A DNA stretch of 64,000 nt from Allostella vacuolata. GTDB taxonomy: Bacteria; Pseudomonadota; Alphaproteobacteria; ATCC43930; Allostellaceae. Position 1 is the first letter of the stretch. Each line of letters begins with the position of its first letter. The DNA is taken from NCBI GenBank assembly GCA_006739055.1, contig AP019702.1:434501-498500 (forward strand). The letters run 5' to 3'. The translations under genes and the position numbers were made by a program. Below are positions 37,317 to 46,400 of this stretch, piece by piece. The notes under the pieces are model-generated. The model was not told the DNA's origin. It ran no database searches and saw nothing but the letters and a program-made list of their open reading frames with translations.

Positions 37317-40300
37317 TGCGCAGCCTCCTTGGCGGCACCGGCCGGACCTTCCAGCCAGTCGACCTTGTCCATCCGGCGGACGATGACGAACTCGTCCCGG
37401 TTGGAGCCGACCGTGCCGTAATAGTTGAAACCGTAGGATTGCTGAGCGTAGCCGCCGATCATGTGGGTCGGCTTCAGCACCGTGCGGGTCACCGAATTGT
37501 GGATGCCGCCGCGTTGCCCGGTCATCTCCGACCCGGGCACGTTCACGATCTTTTCCTGCGCGTGGTACATGAAGAGGGTTCCCTCCTTCATGCGCTGGGA
37601 GACGACCGCGCGGGCGACGAGCGCCCCGTTCGCGTTGTAGGCCTCGACCCAGTCATTGTCGCGGATGTCGGCCCGCGCCGCGTCGGTCTCGCTCAGCCAG
37701 ACGACCGGCCCGCCGCGATTCAGCGTCAGCATCATCAGGTTGTCGGTATAGGTCGAATGGATGCCCCATTTCTGATGGGGGGTGATGAAGTTGAGGACGA
37801 CGTGCGGCCGCCCCTCCCCGTCCTTCAGCAGGGGGGTCACCGTCTTGGTGTCGATCGGTGGCCGGTAGACGCAGAGGGCCTCGCCGAAGGCCCGCATCCA
37901 GAGATGGTCCTGGTAGAGCTGCTGGCGGCCGGTCAGCGTCCGCCAGGGGATCAACTCGTGGACGTTGGTGTAGCCGGCGTTGTAGCAGACCTTGTCGGAC
38001 TCCAGGCCCGACCAGATCGGCGAGCTGATGATCTTGCGCGGCTGCGCGACGACGTCGCGGAAGCGGATCTTCTCGTCCTCCTTGGGGAGCGCGAGATGGG
38101 TGTGGTCGCGGCCGGTCGCCTTGCCGAGCGCCGCCCAGGCCTTGACCGCGACCTCGCCATTGGTCTCCGGCGCCAGGGACAGGATCACCTCGGTCGCGTC
38201 GATGTCGGTCTCGATCCGCGGCAGGCCCCTGGTCGGCCCGTCCTCCTCGACGACCCCGTTGAGCCGGCCCAGCAGATCGACCTCGTGCTGGGTGTTCCAG
38301 GCGATGCCCTTGCCGCCGTTGCCGATGGTCGACATCAGCGGCCCCAGCGCGGTGAAGCGGCGATAGAGGTTGGGATAGTCGCGCTCGACGACGGTGATCT
38401 GGGGCATGGTGCGGCCGGGGATCGCCTCGACCTCGCCCCGCCGCCAGTCGCGGACGTCCATCGCCTGGGCGATCTCGGCCGGCGTGTCGTGCAGGATCGG
38501 GGTCAGGACCACGTCCTTCTCAACCCCCAGCACTTCGGGCGCGACCTCGGAGAAGCGCTTGGCGATGCCCTTGTAGATGTCCCAGTCGCTCCGCGACTCC
38601 CAGACCGGGTCCACCGCCGCCGACAGCGGATGGATGAAGGGATGCATGTCCGAGGTGTTGAGGTCGTTCTTCTCGTACCAGGTGGCGGTCGGCAGGACGA
38701 TGTCGGAATAGACGCAGGTCGTCGACATGCGGAAGTCGAGCGTGACCAGGAGGTCGAGCTTGCCCTCCGGCGCGTGCTCGTGCCACTCGACCTCCTGCGA
38801 ACGCTGCGCCCCCTCCGCCCCCAGATCCTTTCCGAGGAGGCCGTGGCTGGTGCCGAGCAGGTGCTTCAGGAAGTATTCGTGGCCCTTGCCCGACGAGCCG
38901 AGCAGGTTCGAGCGCCAGACGAAGAGGTTGCGCGGCCAGTTGCGCTCGCCGTCCGGGTTCTCGCAGGACATCCGCAGGCGGCCGTCCTTGAGGCCGTCGA
39001 CGACGAAGTCCTTCACCTCCTGGCCGGCCGCCGCCGCCGCCGCCGCGATGGTCAGCGGGTTGGTCTCGAGCTGCGGGGCCGAGGGCAGCCAGCCCATGCG
39101 TTCGGCGCGGATGTTGTAGTCGATCAGCGTGCCGTCCCACGGGCCTTCGGGTGCGGTCGGCGACAGGATCTCCGGCACCTGCAGCGTCTCGTAGCGCCAC
39201 TGGTCGGTGTGGGCGTACCAGAAGGAGGTCGAGTTCATCTGCCGGGCCGGCCGGCCCCAGTCGAGCGCGAAGGCGAGCGGCTGCCAGCCGGTCTGCGGGC
39301 GCAGCTTCTCCTGCCCGACATAGTGCGACCAGCCGCCGCCCGACTGGCCGACGCAGCCGCACATCACCAGGAGATTGATGATCCCCCGGTAGTTCATGTC
39401 CATGTGGTACCAGTGGTTGAGGCCGGCGCCGAGGATCACCATGGACTTGCCGCGGGTCTTCTCGGCGTTGCGGGCGAACTCGCGCGCCACGGTGACGATG
39501 CGGTCGGCCGGGACCCCGGTGATCCGCTCCGCCCAGGCCGGCGTGTAGGGCGCGTCGTCCTCATAGCTGCGCGCCACGTCCCCGCCGCCCAGCCCGCGGT
39601 CGAGGCCATAGTTGGCGCAGAGGAGATCGAACACGGTCGCCACCATGACCTCGCCGTCGGCCACGGCGACCGCCTTGGCCGGCACCCGGCGCACCAGCAC
39701 CGAGGCATGGTCGGTCGAGGCGAAATGCTCGTGCACGATGTTGCCGAAGTATGGAAAGGCGACTTCGACCGCCGCGTCGTGCCGCCCCGCCTCGACCAGC
39801 GTCAGTTCCAGCTCGACATCCCGGCCCTCGGCGTCCTTGGGCTCGAGGTTCCACTTGCCGGGATCGCCCCAGCGGAAGCCGACCGAGCCGGTCGGCACGA
39901 CGACCCGGCCGCTCGAGCGGTCGATCGCCACCGGCTTCCATTCGGGGTTCTTGTCCTGGCCGAGCGCGCCCGCGAACTCCGAGGCGCGCAAGAACCGCTC
40001 GGGCACGAAATGCCCGTCCTTGCGCACCAGCCGCACCAGCATCGGCATGTCGGTGTAGCGCCGGCAGTAGTCCTCGAAATAGACGGCCTGCCGGTCGAGA
40101 TGGAACTCGCGCAGGACGACGTGCCCCATCGCCATCGCCAGCGCCGCGTCGGTGCCCTGCTTGGGATTGAGCCAGAGGTCGCAGAACTTGGCCGCCTCCG
40201 AATAATCGGGGCTGACCACCACGCTCTTGGCGCCCTTGTAACGGGCCTCCGTATAGAAGTGGGCGTCGGGCGTGCGCGTCTGCGGGACGTTCGAGCCCCA

Positions 40301-41050
40301 CAGGATGAGGAAGCCGGAATTGTACCAGTCGGCGCTCTCCGGCACGTCGGTCTGCTCGCCCCAGGTCTGCGGGCTGGCCGGCGGCAGGTCGCAATACCAG
40401 TCGTAGAAGGACATGCAGACGCCGCCCAGCAGCGACAGGTAGCGCGAGCCGGCGGCGTAGGAGACCATCGACATGGCCGGGATCGGCGAGAAGCCGATCA
40501 CCCGGTCCGGCCCGTAGGTCTTCGCCGTGTAGGCGTTGGCCGCCGCGATGATCTCGTTGACCTCGTCCCAGTTGGCACGGACGAAGCCGCCGAGCCCGCG
40601 CCGCGCGGTATAGGAGCGGCGCTTGGCGGGATCCTCGACGATCGAGGCCCAGGCCGCGACCGGCTGTTGCAGGCGCCGCGCCGCGCGCCACAGCTTCAGC
40701 AGGGCGGAGCGCACCAGCGGATACTTCACCCGGTTGCCCGAATACATGTACCAGCTGTAGCTGGCCCCGCGGGAGCAGCCGCGCGGCTCGTGGTTCGGCA
40801 GGTCGGGGCGCGTGCGCGGATAGTCGGTCTGCTGCGTCTCCCAGGTGACGATCCCGCCCTTGACGTAGATCTTCCAGGAACACGAGCCGGTGCAGTTCGC
40901 GCCGTGGGTCGAGCGCACGATCTTGTCGTGCTGCCAGCGCTTGCGGTAACCCTCCTCCCACCGCCGGTCCTCGGCGGTGGTGATCCCGTGCCCGCCGGCG
41001 AAGGTCGGCCGCGGCGACAGGAAGTTCAGGCGATCCAGGAGATGGCTCAC
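37313..41050 (-). CDS. narG: Respiratory nitrate reductase alpha subunit
   Basis: 1245 residues, full length. The molybdenum bis-MGD catalytic subunit reduces nitrate to nitrite in the cytosol. The FS0 cluster ligands are in STHGANCTGSCSWKIYV (with the unusual histidine) and in PRGCSRGAS. The segment YNSGFLILWGSNVPQTRTPD contains cofactor-binding residues. No Tat signal is present, so it is the cytosolic Nar type rather than Nap. It is 13 bases after narK and overlaps narH. Confidence 0.98.
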   Translation of the reverse strand: MSHLLDRLNFLSPRPTFAGGHGITTAEDRRWEEGYRKRWQHDKIVRSTHGANCTGSCSWKIYVKGGIVTWETQQTDYPRTRPDLPNHEPRGCSRGASYSWYMYSGNRVKYPLVRSALLKLWRAARRLQQPVAAWASIVEDPAKRRSYTARRGLGGFVRANWDEVNEIIAAANAYTAKTYGPDRVIGFSPIPAMSMVSYAAGSRYLSLLGGVCMSFYDWYCDLPPASPQTWGEQTDVPESADWYNSGFLILWGSNVPQTRTPDAHFYTEARYKGAKSVVVSPDYSEAAKFCDLWLNPKQGTDAALAMAMGHVVLREFHLDRQAVYFEDYCRRYTDMPMLVRLVRKDGHFVPERFLRASEFAGALGQDKNPEWKPVAIDRSSGRVVVPTGSVGFRWGDPGKWNLEPKDAEGRDVELELTLVEAGRHDAAVEVAFPYFGNIVHEHFASTDHASVLVRRVPAKAVAVADGEVMVATVFDLLCANYGLDRGLGGGDVARSYEDDAPYTPAWAERITGVPADRIVTVAREFARNAEKTRGKSMVILGAGLNHWYHMDMNYRGIINLLVMCGCVGQSGGGWSHYVGQEKLRPQTGWQPLAFALDWGRPARQMNSTSFWYAHTDQWRYETLQVPEILSPTAPEGPWDGTLIDYNIRAERMGWLPSAPQLETNPLTIAAAAAAAGQEVKDFVVDGLKDGRLRMSCENPDGERNWPRNLFVWRSNLLGSSGKGHEYFLKHLLGTSHGLLGKDLGAEGAQRSQEVEWHEHAPEGKLDLLVTLDFRMSTTCVYSDIVLPTATWYEKNDLNTSDMHPFIHPLSAAVDPVWESRSDWDIYKGIAKRFSEVAPEVLGVEKDVVLTPILHDTPAEIAQAMDVRDWRRGEVEAIPGRTMPQITVVERDYPNLYRRFTALGPLMSTIGNGGKGIAWNTQHEVDLLGRLNGVVEEDGPTRGLPRIETDIDATEVILSLAPETNGEVAVKAWAALGKATGRDHTHLALPKEDEKIRFRDVVAQPRKIISSPIWSGLESDKVCYNAGYTNVHELIPWRTLTGRQQLYQDHLWMRAFGEALCVYRPPIDTKTVTPLLKDGEGRPHVVLNFITPHQKWGIHSTYTDNLMMLTLNRGGPVVWLSETDAARADIRDNDWVEAYNANGALVARAVVSQRMKEGTLFMYHAQEKIVNVPGSEMTGQRGGIHNSVTRTVLKPTHMIGGYAQQSYGFNYYGTVGSNRDEFVIVRRMDKVDWLEGPAGAAKEAAQ

Positions 41051-41063
41051 GGGGTCGTCCTCC

Positions 41064-43805
41064 TCATTGGGCAGGGGCGGAGGCGGCCGGCGCCTTCGGC
41101 GTGCCGCGCTCGATGTCGTGGAGCACGCCGCCGGGCCGGGTGTAGACGACCCAGGTCAGGACGGCGCAGGTGACGTAGAAGGCAAGGAACCCCCAGAGCG
41201 CGGCGACCGGCGTGCCGCTCAGCGCGATCGAGGAGCCGTAGGCCTTGGGGACGAAGAAGGCGCCGTAGGCGGCGATCGCGGAGGTGAAGCCGATGATCGC
41301 GGCCGATTCCTTGTCGGCGCTGCGCAGCCGTTCGGCGGCGGACGCCCCCGGCATCAGGCGCCCCATCTCCTGGCGCATGATCACCGGGATCATCTGGAAG
41401 GTGGAGGCGTTGCCGATGCCGGTCGCGAAGAACAGCACCATGAACATCGCGAAGAAGCCCCAGAAGGCCCCGGGCTGGTCCTTGATGCCGAGGAAGTAGA
41501 GGACGCCGAGGGCCGCGGCGATCATCAGCACGAAGGTCCAGAAGGTGACGCGACCACCGCCGAAGCGGTCCGAAACCCAGCCGGTCGCCGCCCGGCTGAG
41601 CGCGCCGATCAGCGGGCCGAGGAAGACGTACTGGAGGGAGTCGACCGCCGGGAACTGCGTCTTGGCGAGCAGCGGGAAGCCGGCGGAATAGCCGATGAAC
41701 GACCCGAAGGTGCCGGTATAGAGCCAGCACATGATCCAGTTGTGCCGGCGCTGGAAGATCACCGCCTGCTCGCGGAAGGACGCCCTGGCCGAGGCGAGGT
41801 CGTTCATGCCGACCCAGGCCAGCACCGTGGCGACGATGAGGAAGGGCACCCAGACGAAGCCGGCATTCTGCAGCCACAGCCGGGTCCCGTCCGCCGCCGC
41901 CCGCGGCTCGCCGCCCATCGTCCCGAAGATGCCGCCGGTGATCACGATCGGGATGAGGAACTGCATCACGCTGACCCCGGCATTGCCGAGCCCGGCATTG
42001 AGGGCGAGTGCGTTGCCCTTCTGCGCCTTGGGGAAGAAGAAGCTGATGTTGGCCATCGAGGAGGCGAAGTTCCCACCGCCGAGCCCGCACAGCAGCGCCA
42101 GCACCAGGAAGATGAGATAGGGCGTCGAGGGATCCTGCACGGCATAGCCGATGCCGAAGGCCGGGATCAGCAGCGACGCCGTCGACAGCGTCGTCCACAG
42201 CCGGCCGCCGAAGATCGGCACCATGAAGGAGTAGAAGATCCGCAGGGTCGCGCCGGAGAGGCCCGGCAGCGCCGCCAGCCAGAAGAGCTGGTCGGTCGTG
42301 TAGGGGAAGCCGACGGCCGGCAGCTTGGCGACGACGACGCTCCACACCATCCAGACCGCGAAGGCGAGGAGCAGGCAGGGGATCGAGATCCAGAGGTTGC
42401 GCTGGGCGATGCGCCGCCCCTTGTCCTCCCAGAAGGCCCGCTCCTCGGGTCGCCAGTCGGTGACGAGGGCACCGGTGTCGCGGCCGTGGGTGCGGCTGTC
42501 GTGGATGCCCTCGAGCTCGGCGAAGGCCGGCAGCTCGGCCAGCGTGTCGCCCGCGGCCGCCCGCTCCATCTGCCGGATCGAGACGTGCATCCAGGTCAGC
42601 GACACGACGACGATCGCGAAGAGCAGCATGAAGCAGCTCGTCCACACGCCGACGAGGTCGTTCATGACGCCGAAGGCGATCGGCAGGACGAAGCCGCCGA
42701 GCCCGCCGATCAGGCCGACGAGGCCGCCGACCGAGCCGACATGGTTGGGGTAGTAGACGGGGATGTGCTTGTAGACGGCCGCCTTGCCGAGCGACATGAA
42801 GAAGCCCAGCACGAAGATGGTGACGACGAACGGCACCAGGCCCATCCGCGTCGAGAAGGCGATCGGTCCCTCGATACCGTGGATGACGTAGTCGGTCGCG
42901 GGATAGGACAGCATGAAGAGCGCGACCAGCGACACGCCCAGCGCCCAGTACATGACCGTGCGCGCGCCGTAGCGGTCCGACAGGTAGCCGCCATAGGCGC
43001 GGAACAGGCTGGCCGGGATCGAGTAGGCCGCGGCCAGCATCCCGGCGGTCTTGAGATCCAGCCCGTAGACGCCGATCAGGTAGCGCGGCAGCCACAGGGC
43101 GAGCGCGACGAAGGCGCCGAAGACGAAGAAGTAGTAGAGGGCGAAGCGCCAGACCTGCTGGTTGCGCAGCGGCTCGATCTGGAGCAGCGAGCCCGGCGCG
43201 CGCCGGCCTTCCGCCCGCCGCCGGACGAGGTCGGGGTCGTCCTCGGTCGCGAACCAGAAGACGAGCGCGACGGCGACGAGACCGAGGGCCCAGGCCTGGG
43301 CCACCATCTCCCAGCCATAGGCGATGAGGACGAAGGGGGCGACGAACTTGGTTACCGCTGCCCCGACATTGCCGGCGCCGAAGATGCCGAGCACGGTGCC
43401 CTGCTTCTCCTTCGGGTACCATTTCGAGACGTAGGCGATGCCGACCGCGAAGGAGCCGCCCGACAGGCCGACGCCGAGTGCGGCGAGCAGCATGGTCTCG
43501 TAGGTATGGGCGAAGGACAGCAGGAAGGTCGCGACCGCCGCCAGCAGCATGGTCACGAGGTAGACGACCCGTCCTCCATACTGGTCGGTCCAGATGCCGA
43601 GGAAGATGCGGCTGAGCGAGCCCGTCAGGATCGGCGTGCCGACCAGCAGCCCGAACTGGGTGTCCGAAAGGCCGAGATCGGCCTTAATCTGGACGCCGAT
43701 GATGGAGAAGATGGTCCAGACGGCGAAGCAGGCGGTGAACGCCACCGTGCTCATCCCGAGAATGCGGCCCTGCTTGCCTGCCGTTGCCGCGTCGATATCC
43801 TGCAT
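41064..43805 (-). CDS. narK: Fused NarK1-NarK2 nitrate/nitrite transporter
   Basis: 913 residues with two complete MFS modules. The first (about 20-430) has GLLVGTPILTGSLSRIFLG and GIFGAGNVGAAVTKF. The second (about 490-890) has LPGLSGATLRIFYSF, GNFASSMANISFFFPK and GLGNAGVSVMQF, the nitrate signatures. NarK1-type proteins take up nitrate with protons and NarK2-type proteins exchange nitrate for nitrite. Similar fusions are known in denitrifiers such as Paracoccus. ATG 43805 (MQDIDAATAG) is preferred; a frame starting at 43841 has no ribosome site. The gene heads the nar operon, with an FNR-type box 86 bases upstream. Confidence 0.93.
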   Translation of the reverse strand: MQDIDAATAGKQGRILGMSTVAFTACFAVWTIFSIIGVQIKADLGLSDTQFGLLVGTPILTGSLSRIFLGIWTDQYGGRVVYLVTMLLAAVATFLLSFAHTYETMLLAALGVGLSGGSFAVGIAYVSKWYPKEKQGTVLGIFGAGNVGAAVTKFVAPFVLIAYGWEMVAQAWALGLVAVALVFWFATEDDPDLVRRRAEGRRAPGSLLQIEPLRNQQVWRFALYYFFVFGAFVALALWLPRYLIGVYGLDLKTAGMLAAAYSIPASLFRAYGGYLSDRYGARTVMYWALGVSLVALFMLSYPATDYVIHGIEGPIAFSTRMGLVPFVVTIFVLGFFMSLGKAAVYKHIPVYYPNHVGSVGGLVGLIGGLGGFVLPIAFGVMNDLVGVWTSCFMLLFAIVVVSLTWMHVSIRQMERAAAGDTLAELPAFAELEGIHDSRTHGRDTGALVTDWRPEERAFWEDKGRRIAQRNLWISIPCLLLAFAVWMVWSVVVAKLPAVGFPYTTDQLFWLAALPGLSGATLRIFYSFMVPIFGGRLWTTLSTASLLIPAFGIGYAVQDPSTPYLIFLVLALLCGLGGGNFASSMANISFFFPKAQKGNALALNAGLGNAGVSVMQFLIPIVITGGIFGTMGGEPRAAADGTRLWLQNAGFVWVPFLIVATVLAWVGMNDLASARASFREQAVIFQRRHNWIMCWLYTGTFGSFIGYSAGFPLLAKTQFPAVDSLQYVFLGPLIGALSRAATGWVSDRFGGGRVTFWTFVLMIAAALGVLYFLGIKDQPGAFWGFFAMFMVLFFATGIGNASTFQMIPVIMRQEMGRLMPGASAAERLRSADKESAAIIGFTSAIAAYGAFFVPKAYGSSIALSGTPVAALWGFLAFYVTCAVLTWVVYTRPGGVLHDIERGTPKAPAASAPAQ

Positions 43806-43890
43806 GGTGCAACCCCACACGTCGCGCTGGACCTGCCGCAATGCGGCCGGGTCGTCGCCAGCAGTGTCGGGGCGGCGCGGAGGGCTTCAC

Positions 43891-43904
43891 TTGATCCAGG
43901 TCAA
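43891..43904. promoter_or_regulatory. FNR/Dnr-type box upstream of narK
   Basis: TTGAT-CCAG-GTCAA, one change from TTGAT-N4-ATCAA. If the factor activates from -41.5, transcription towards narK would start near 43856, leaving a 50-base leader. That spacing supports function. Confidence 0.65.
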
Positions 43905-43927
43905 CCCGCGCCGGAAGTTCGCCGAAA

Positions 43928-43943
43928 TAATCGTGAGCGATTA
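43928..43943. promoter_or_regulatory. Symmetric sequence between narK and the regulator gene
   Basis: TAATCG-TGAG-CGATTA, 6-bp perfect arms with a 4-base spacer. It does not match the FNR consensus and could bind a second regulator, but I cannot name one. Confidence 0.35.
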
Positions 43944-44026
43944 CTATGCGGTTAGCCGATACGGCATCATTCGGAAGTCAATTTGACGATGTTGTTATTG
44001 ATCAATGATCGATTTCCATCATTAAA

Positions 44027-44040
44027 TTGATAAACATCAA
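44027..44040. promoter_or_regulatory. Perfect FNR/Dnr-type box upstream of the Crp/Fnr regulator
   Basis: TTGAT-AAAC-ATCAA, an exact consensus match centred 27 bases before the regulator's ATG. This is too close for activation of that start from -41.5, which suggests autorepression, or action on narK. A palindrome ATTGATCAAT at 43997-44006 lies next to it. Confidence 0.7.
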
Positions 44041-44060
44041 TCATTGGGAAACATCGCCCC

Positions 44061-44759
44061 ATGCGATCCGACGACCTCCCGTCAGTCCGTGCGCTCGCTC
44101 TCTTCGCGGCGATGTCGGACGAGTCGTTCGACACGCTGATGCAGGGGGCGTTCCTGCAATGGTTTCCGCCCCAGGTAACCCTGATCGAGGAAGGTCACAT
44201 CGCCGACTTTCTTCACGTCGTGGTCGACGGCGCGGTCGAGATGATCGCGCGCCACGGTGATCGCGAGACCACCATGGCGATCATGGAGCCGATCTCGACC
44301 TTCATCCTCGCGGCGGTCCTGCGGGATTCGGTCCACCTGATGGGAGCCCGCACCCTGGCCCGCTCGCGCATCCTGATGATCCCTGCGACGGGCATCCGCG
44401 ATGCGATGGCACGCGACCCGGCTTTCACCCAAGCCATCGTCTGGGAACTGGCCGGCGCATTCCGGGGCGCGGTGAAGGCCCTGAAGTCCGCCAAGCTGCG
44501 GACCGGGGTCGAGCGCCTCGCCAACTGGCTGCTCGTCGCCCACGACCAGCAGGGAGGGCGGGGAGTGGTCCGCCTCACCATCGACAAGCGCACACTGGCG
44601 GCGCTGCTCGGCATGACGCCCGAGAATCTCTCGCGCGCCTTCGCCACGCTGCGCCGCCACGGAGTAGAGGTGGAGGGGCGCGAAATCACCCTCGCGCAGC
44701 CGAGCGAACTCCGCCGCCTCGCCCGCCCGACGCCGCTGATCGACGACCCGAGCCTGTAG
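44061..44759 (+). CDS. Crp/Fnr-family regulator without cysteines (Dnr/NnrR-like)
   Basis: 232 residues: cyclic-nucleotide-type beta barrel (about 10-120), dimer helix, and a C-terminal winged helix with LAALLGMTPENLSRAFATLRRHG. The recognition helix carries the E-S-R-type pattern (ENLSR) that reads TTGAT half-sites. There is not one cysteine, so it cannot hold the iron-sulfur cluster of FNR. It would sense NO or another signal through heme, as proposed for Dnr/NnrR/NarR proteins. It is divergent from the nar operon with FNR-type boxes between, and is very likely its regulator. Confidence 0.88.
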   Translation: MRSDDLPSVRALALFAAMSDESFDTLMQGAFLQWFPPQVTLIEEGHIADFLHVVVDGAVEMIARHGDRETTMAIMEPISTFILAAVLRDSVHLMGARTLARSRILMIPATGIRDAMARDPAFTQAIVWELAGAFRGAVKALKSAKLRTGVERLANWLLVAHDQQGGRGVVRLTIDKRTLAALLGMTPENLSRAFATLRRHGVEVEGREITLAQPSELRRLARPTPLIDDPSL

Positions 44760-45288
44760 CCGGACAGGTCGCCGCGCAGCAAATCCTGCAACGGGTGCCC
44801 GATCCGACTCTCGAACGTCCTGCGGCGAGCCGCCTTCAACCGCGGGCCGTAACCACGCGGCATCGGGCGGCTTGGGCAGACGCTACGCGCAAGATGTGCG
44901 CTGCAATACAGCCTGATCTTGCCAAGGGAGGCCCGCTGCGCGCCTCCCGTTGGATCCCTCCCGGCCGCTGGCGCTCCGCCGGCATCGAGCCGGCTGCCCG
45001 CCGTGCTCCCCCGGTACCCCCATGACCAAGGGAGACTTCGCTCTCCCTGGACCCATCGAGCCCGGGAGGCGGACCCGCGCCGCGCCCCCTGCACCTGCGC
45101 CAGTGGCTGTCGCACCCCTGGACCGACGCCCAGCGTCTCGGCGCTGGACCGCGACCAAGGAGCGTCCTTGTGAACTACCCGCTGCCGAGTGCCTCGGCAG
45201 CCGCTGCACCCGCGCGTCGCGCGCCGGCGCTGCCAGCGTGGCGAGGTTGGTCTTGCGCCAGCGCACGGCCGGCAGGATCGACTTCGTC
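44760..45288. other. Non-coding relic region
   Basis: I see no convincing gene here; open frames on both strands have poor composition. A hairpin at 45029-45048 (AGGGAGA / TCTCCCT, 6-base loop) could end the regulator transcript or be part of an old transfer origin. The region runs directly into a truncated SDR gene, so it is probably degenerate mobile DNA. Confidence 0.4.
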
Positions 45289-45540
45289 CGCTCACGCTGG
45301 GGCCGAAGGGCCTTCGCATCAGTCCGGTCGCCCCGGCCCTGGTGCCGACACCGCTGTCTGCTCGACTGATCGGGAGCAGGTCGGCCGAGGAGATGGCCAG
45401 GACCCTTGCGACCTATCCTCTCGGCCGCCTCGGCGAGCCGGAGGATGTCGCCTATCCATGCCTCTATCAGGGCAGCGACGAGGCCGGATGGGTGACCGGC
45501 ATTACCCCGCCGGTGGCCGGCGGTCGTGTCACGCATTGCA
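45289..45540 (+). pseudogene. 3'-terminal fragment of an SDR gene, copy of 30181-30431
   Basis: Translates as LTLGPKGLRISPVAPALVPT, then AEEMARTLATYPLGRLGEPEDVAYPCLY and GWVTGITPPVAGGRVTH. This is nearly the same as the last 84 residues of the SDR at 29688-30431. Homology begins abruptly at CGCTCACGCTGGGGCC. The stop codon has been lost (GCATTG instead of GCACTGA). There is no start. The fragment lies 28 bases beyond the 3' end of the UbiA gene. Confidence 0.8.
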
Positions 45541-45568
45541 CGGCCGGCCCCGTGACCGCGGGCGGAGA

Positions 45569-46393
45569 TCACGCCGCAGCGAGAAGGAAGCCGGCCATCT
45601 CGACCACCGAGCCCGCCATGATCAGGCGCTGGGCGCGGCCGGCGTCGGGCACCGCCAGCGACAGGCCGAGGACGGCGCCGCCCGCGACCAGCATGGCGAA
45701 GGCGTCGGGGCCCGGCGCGCCCGCGGTCCAGGGCAGGAACGAGAGGACGACCGCCAGCACCAGGGCGAGGCCGGCAACTCGACGGCTGGCCGGGACACCG
45801 AAGCGCAGGGGCATGGTCCGCGCCCCGACCGACCGATCCCCGGCAATGTCCTCGATATCCTTGACGATCTCCCGGGCCAGGGTGGCGAGGCCGGCACAGA
45901 CGGCGAGCGTGAGCAGCACCGCGTCGATGCGGGCAGGGCCGAGGGCCCCGAAGAGCACGGTCGAGCCGACGAGATAGCCGACGATCGCGCCCTTGAGCGG
46001 GCCGAGGCGCTTGGAATGCCGGGCATAGACGACCAGCAGCCCGCAGTTGGCGAGGCAGATGGCCAGGCACCAGAGGGACAGGAACGCCGAGCAGGTCACC
46101 GCGGCGAGAAGGCTGAGACAGGCGAGCGCGCGTGCCGGACCGAGCCCGATCGCACCCGAGGGAATGGGCCGGTCCGCGCGGTTCACCCGGTCCGTCTGCC
46201 AGTCGTGGACGTCGTTCAGCGCGTTCCCGCCCGCCGTCGCGAAGGCCACGGCGGCGGCGGCCAGCAGCATCGCCGGAAGGTCGTCATCGGTGCCTGCGAG
46301 GCGGGCGCCCAGCAGCGTCAGCAGCGCCGACATGCCGACCGCCGAGACGCGGACGAGGCGCAGGGTGGCCCATACCGGTCCGACCGCCGTCAC
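45569..46393 (-). CDS. UbiA-family prenyltransferase
   Basis: 274 residues, 8-9 membrane helices. Both metal-diphosphate motifs are present: NDVHDWQTDRVNRADRP (NDxxDxxxD, about 57-73) and DIEDIAGDR (about 178-186). UbiA enzymes transfer a polyprenyl chain to a ring or a glycerol-lipid acceptor in the membrane. The first motif looks more like the digeranylgeranylglyceryl-phosphate-synthase branch than UbiA proper or chlorophyll synthase, but this is an impression from motifs. GTG start, 7 bases after the reductase stop. Last gene of the cluster. Confidence 0.87.
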   Translation of the reverse strand: MTAVGPVWATLRLVRVSAVGMSALLTLLGARLAGTDDDLPAMLLAAAAVAFATAGGNALNDVHDWQTDRVNRADRPIPSGAIGLGPARALACLSLLAAVTCSAFLSLWCLAICLANCGLLVVYARHSKRLGPLKGAIVGYLVGSTVLFGALGPARIDAVLLTLAVCAGLATLAREIVKDIEDIAGDRSVGARTMPLRFGVPASRRVAGLALVLAVVLSFLPWTAGAPGPDAFAMLVAGGAVLGLSLAVPDAGRAQRLIMAGSVVEMAGFLLAAA

Positions 46394-46400
46394 CGCCCGC

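Noticed and set aside
37316-41173. 1285-codon open frame on the plus strand across narG
   Set aside because: Shadow of narG; no domain is recognisable, and narG/narH motifs are complete on the other strand.
40977-43955. 992-codon plus-strand open frame opposite narK
   Set aside because: Composition is arginine/glutamate/glycine-rich shadow; the opposite strand encodes a clear MFS protein.
44883-46070. 395-codon minus-strand open frame across the relic region
   Set aside because: It combines antisense of the SDR fragment with out-of-frame UbiA sequence and has no coherent domain.
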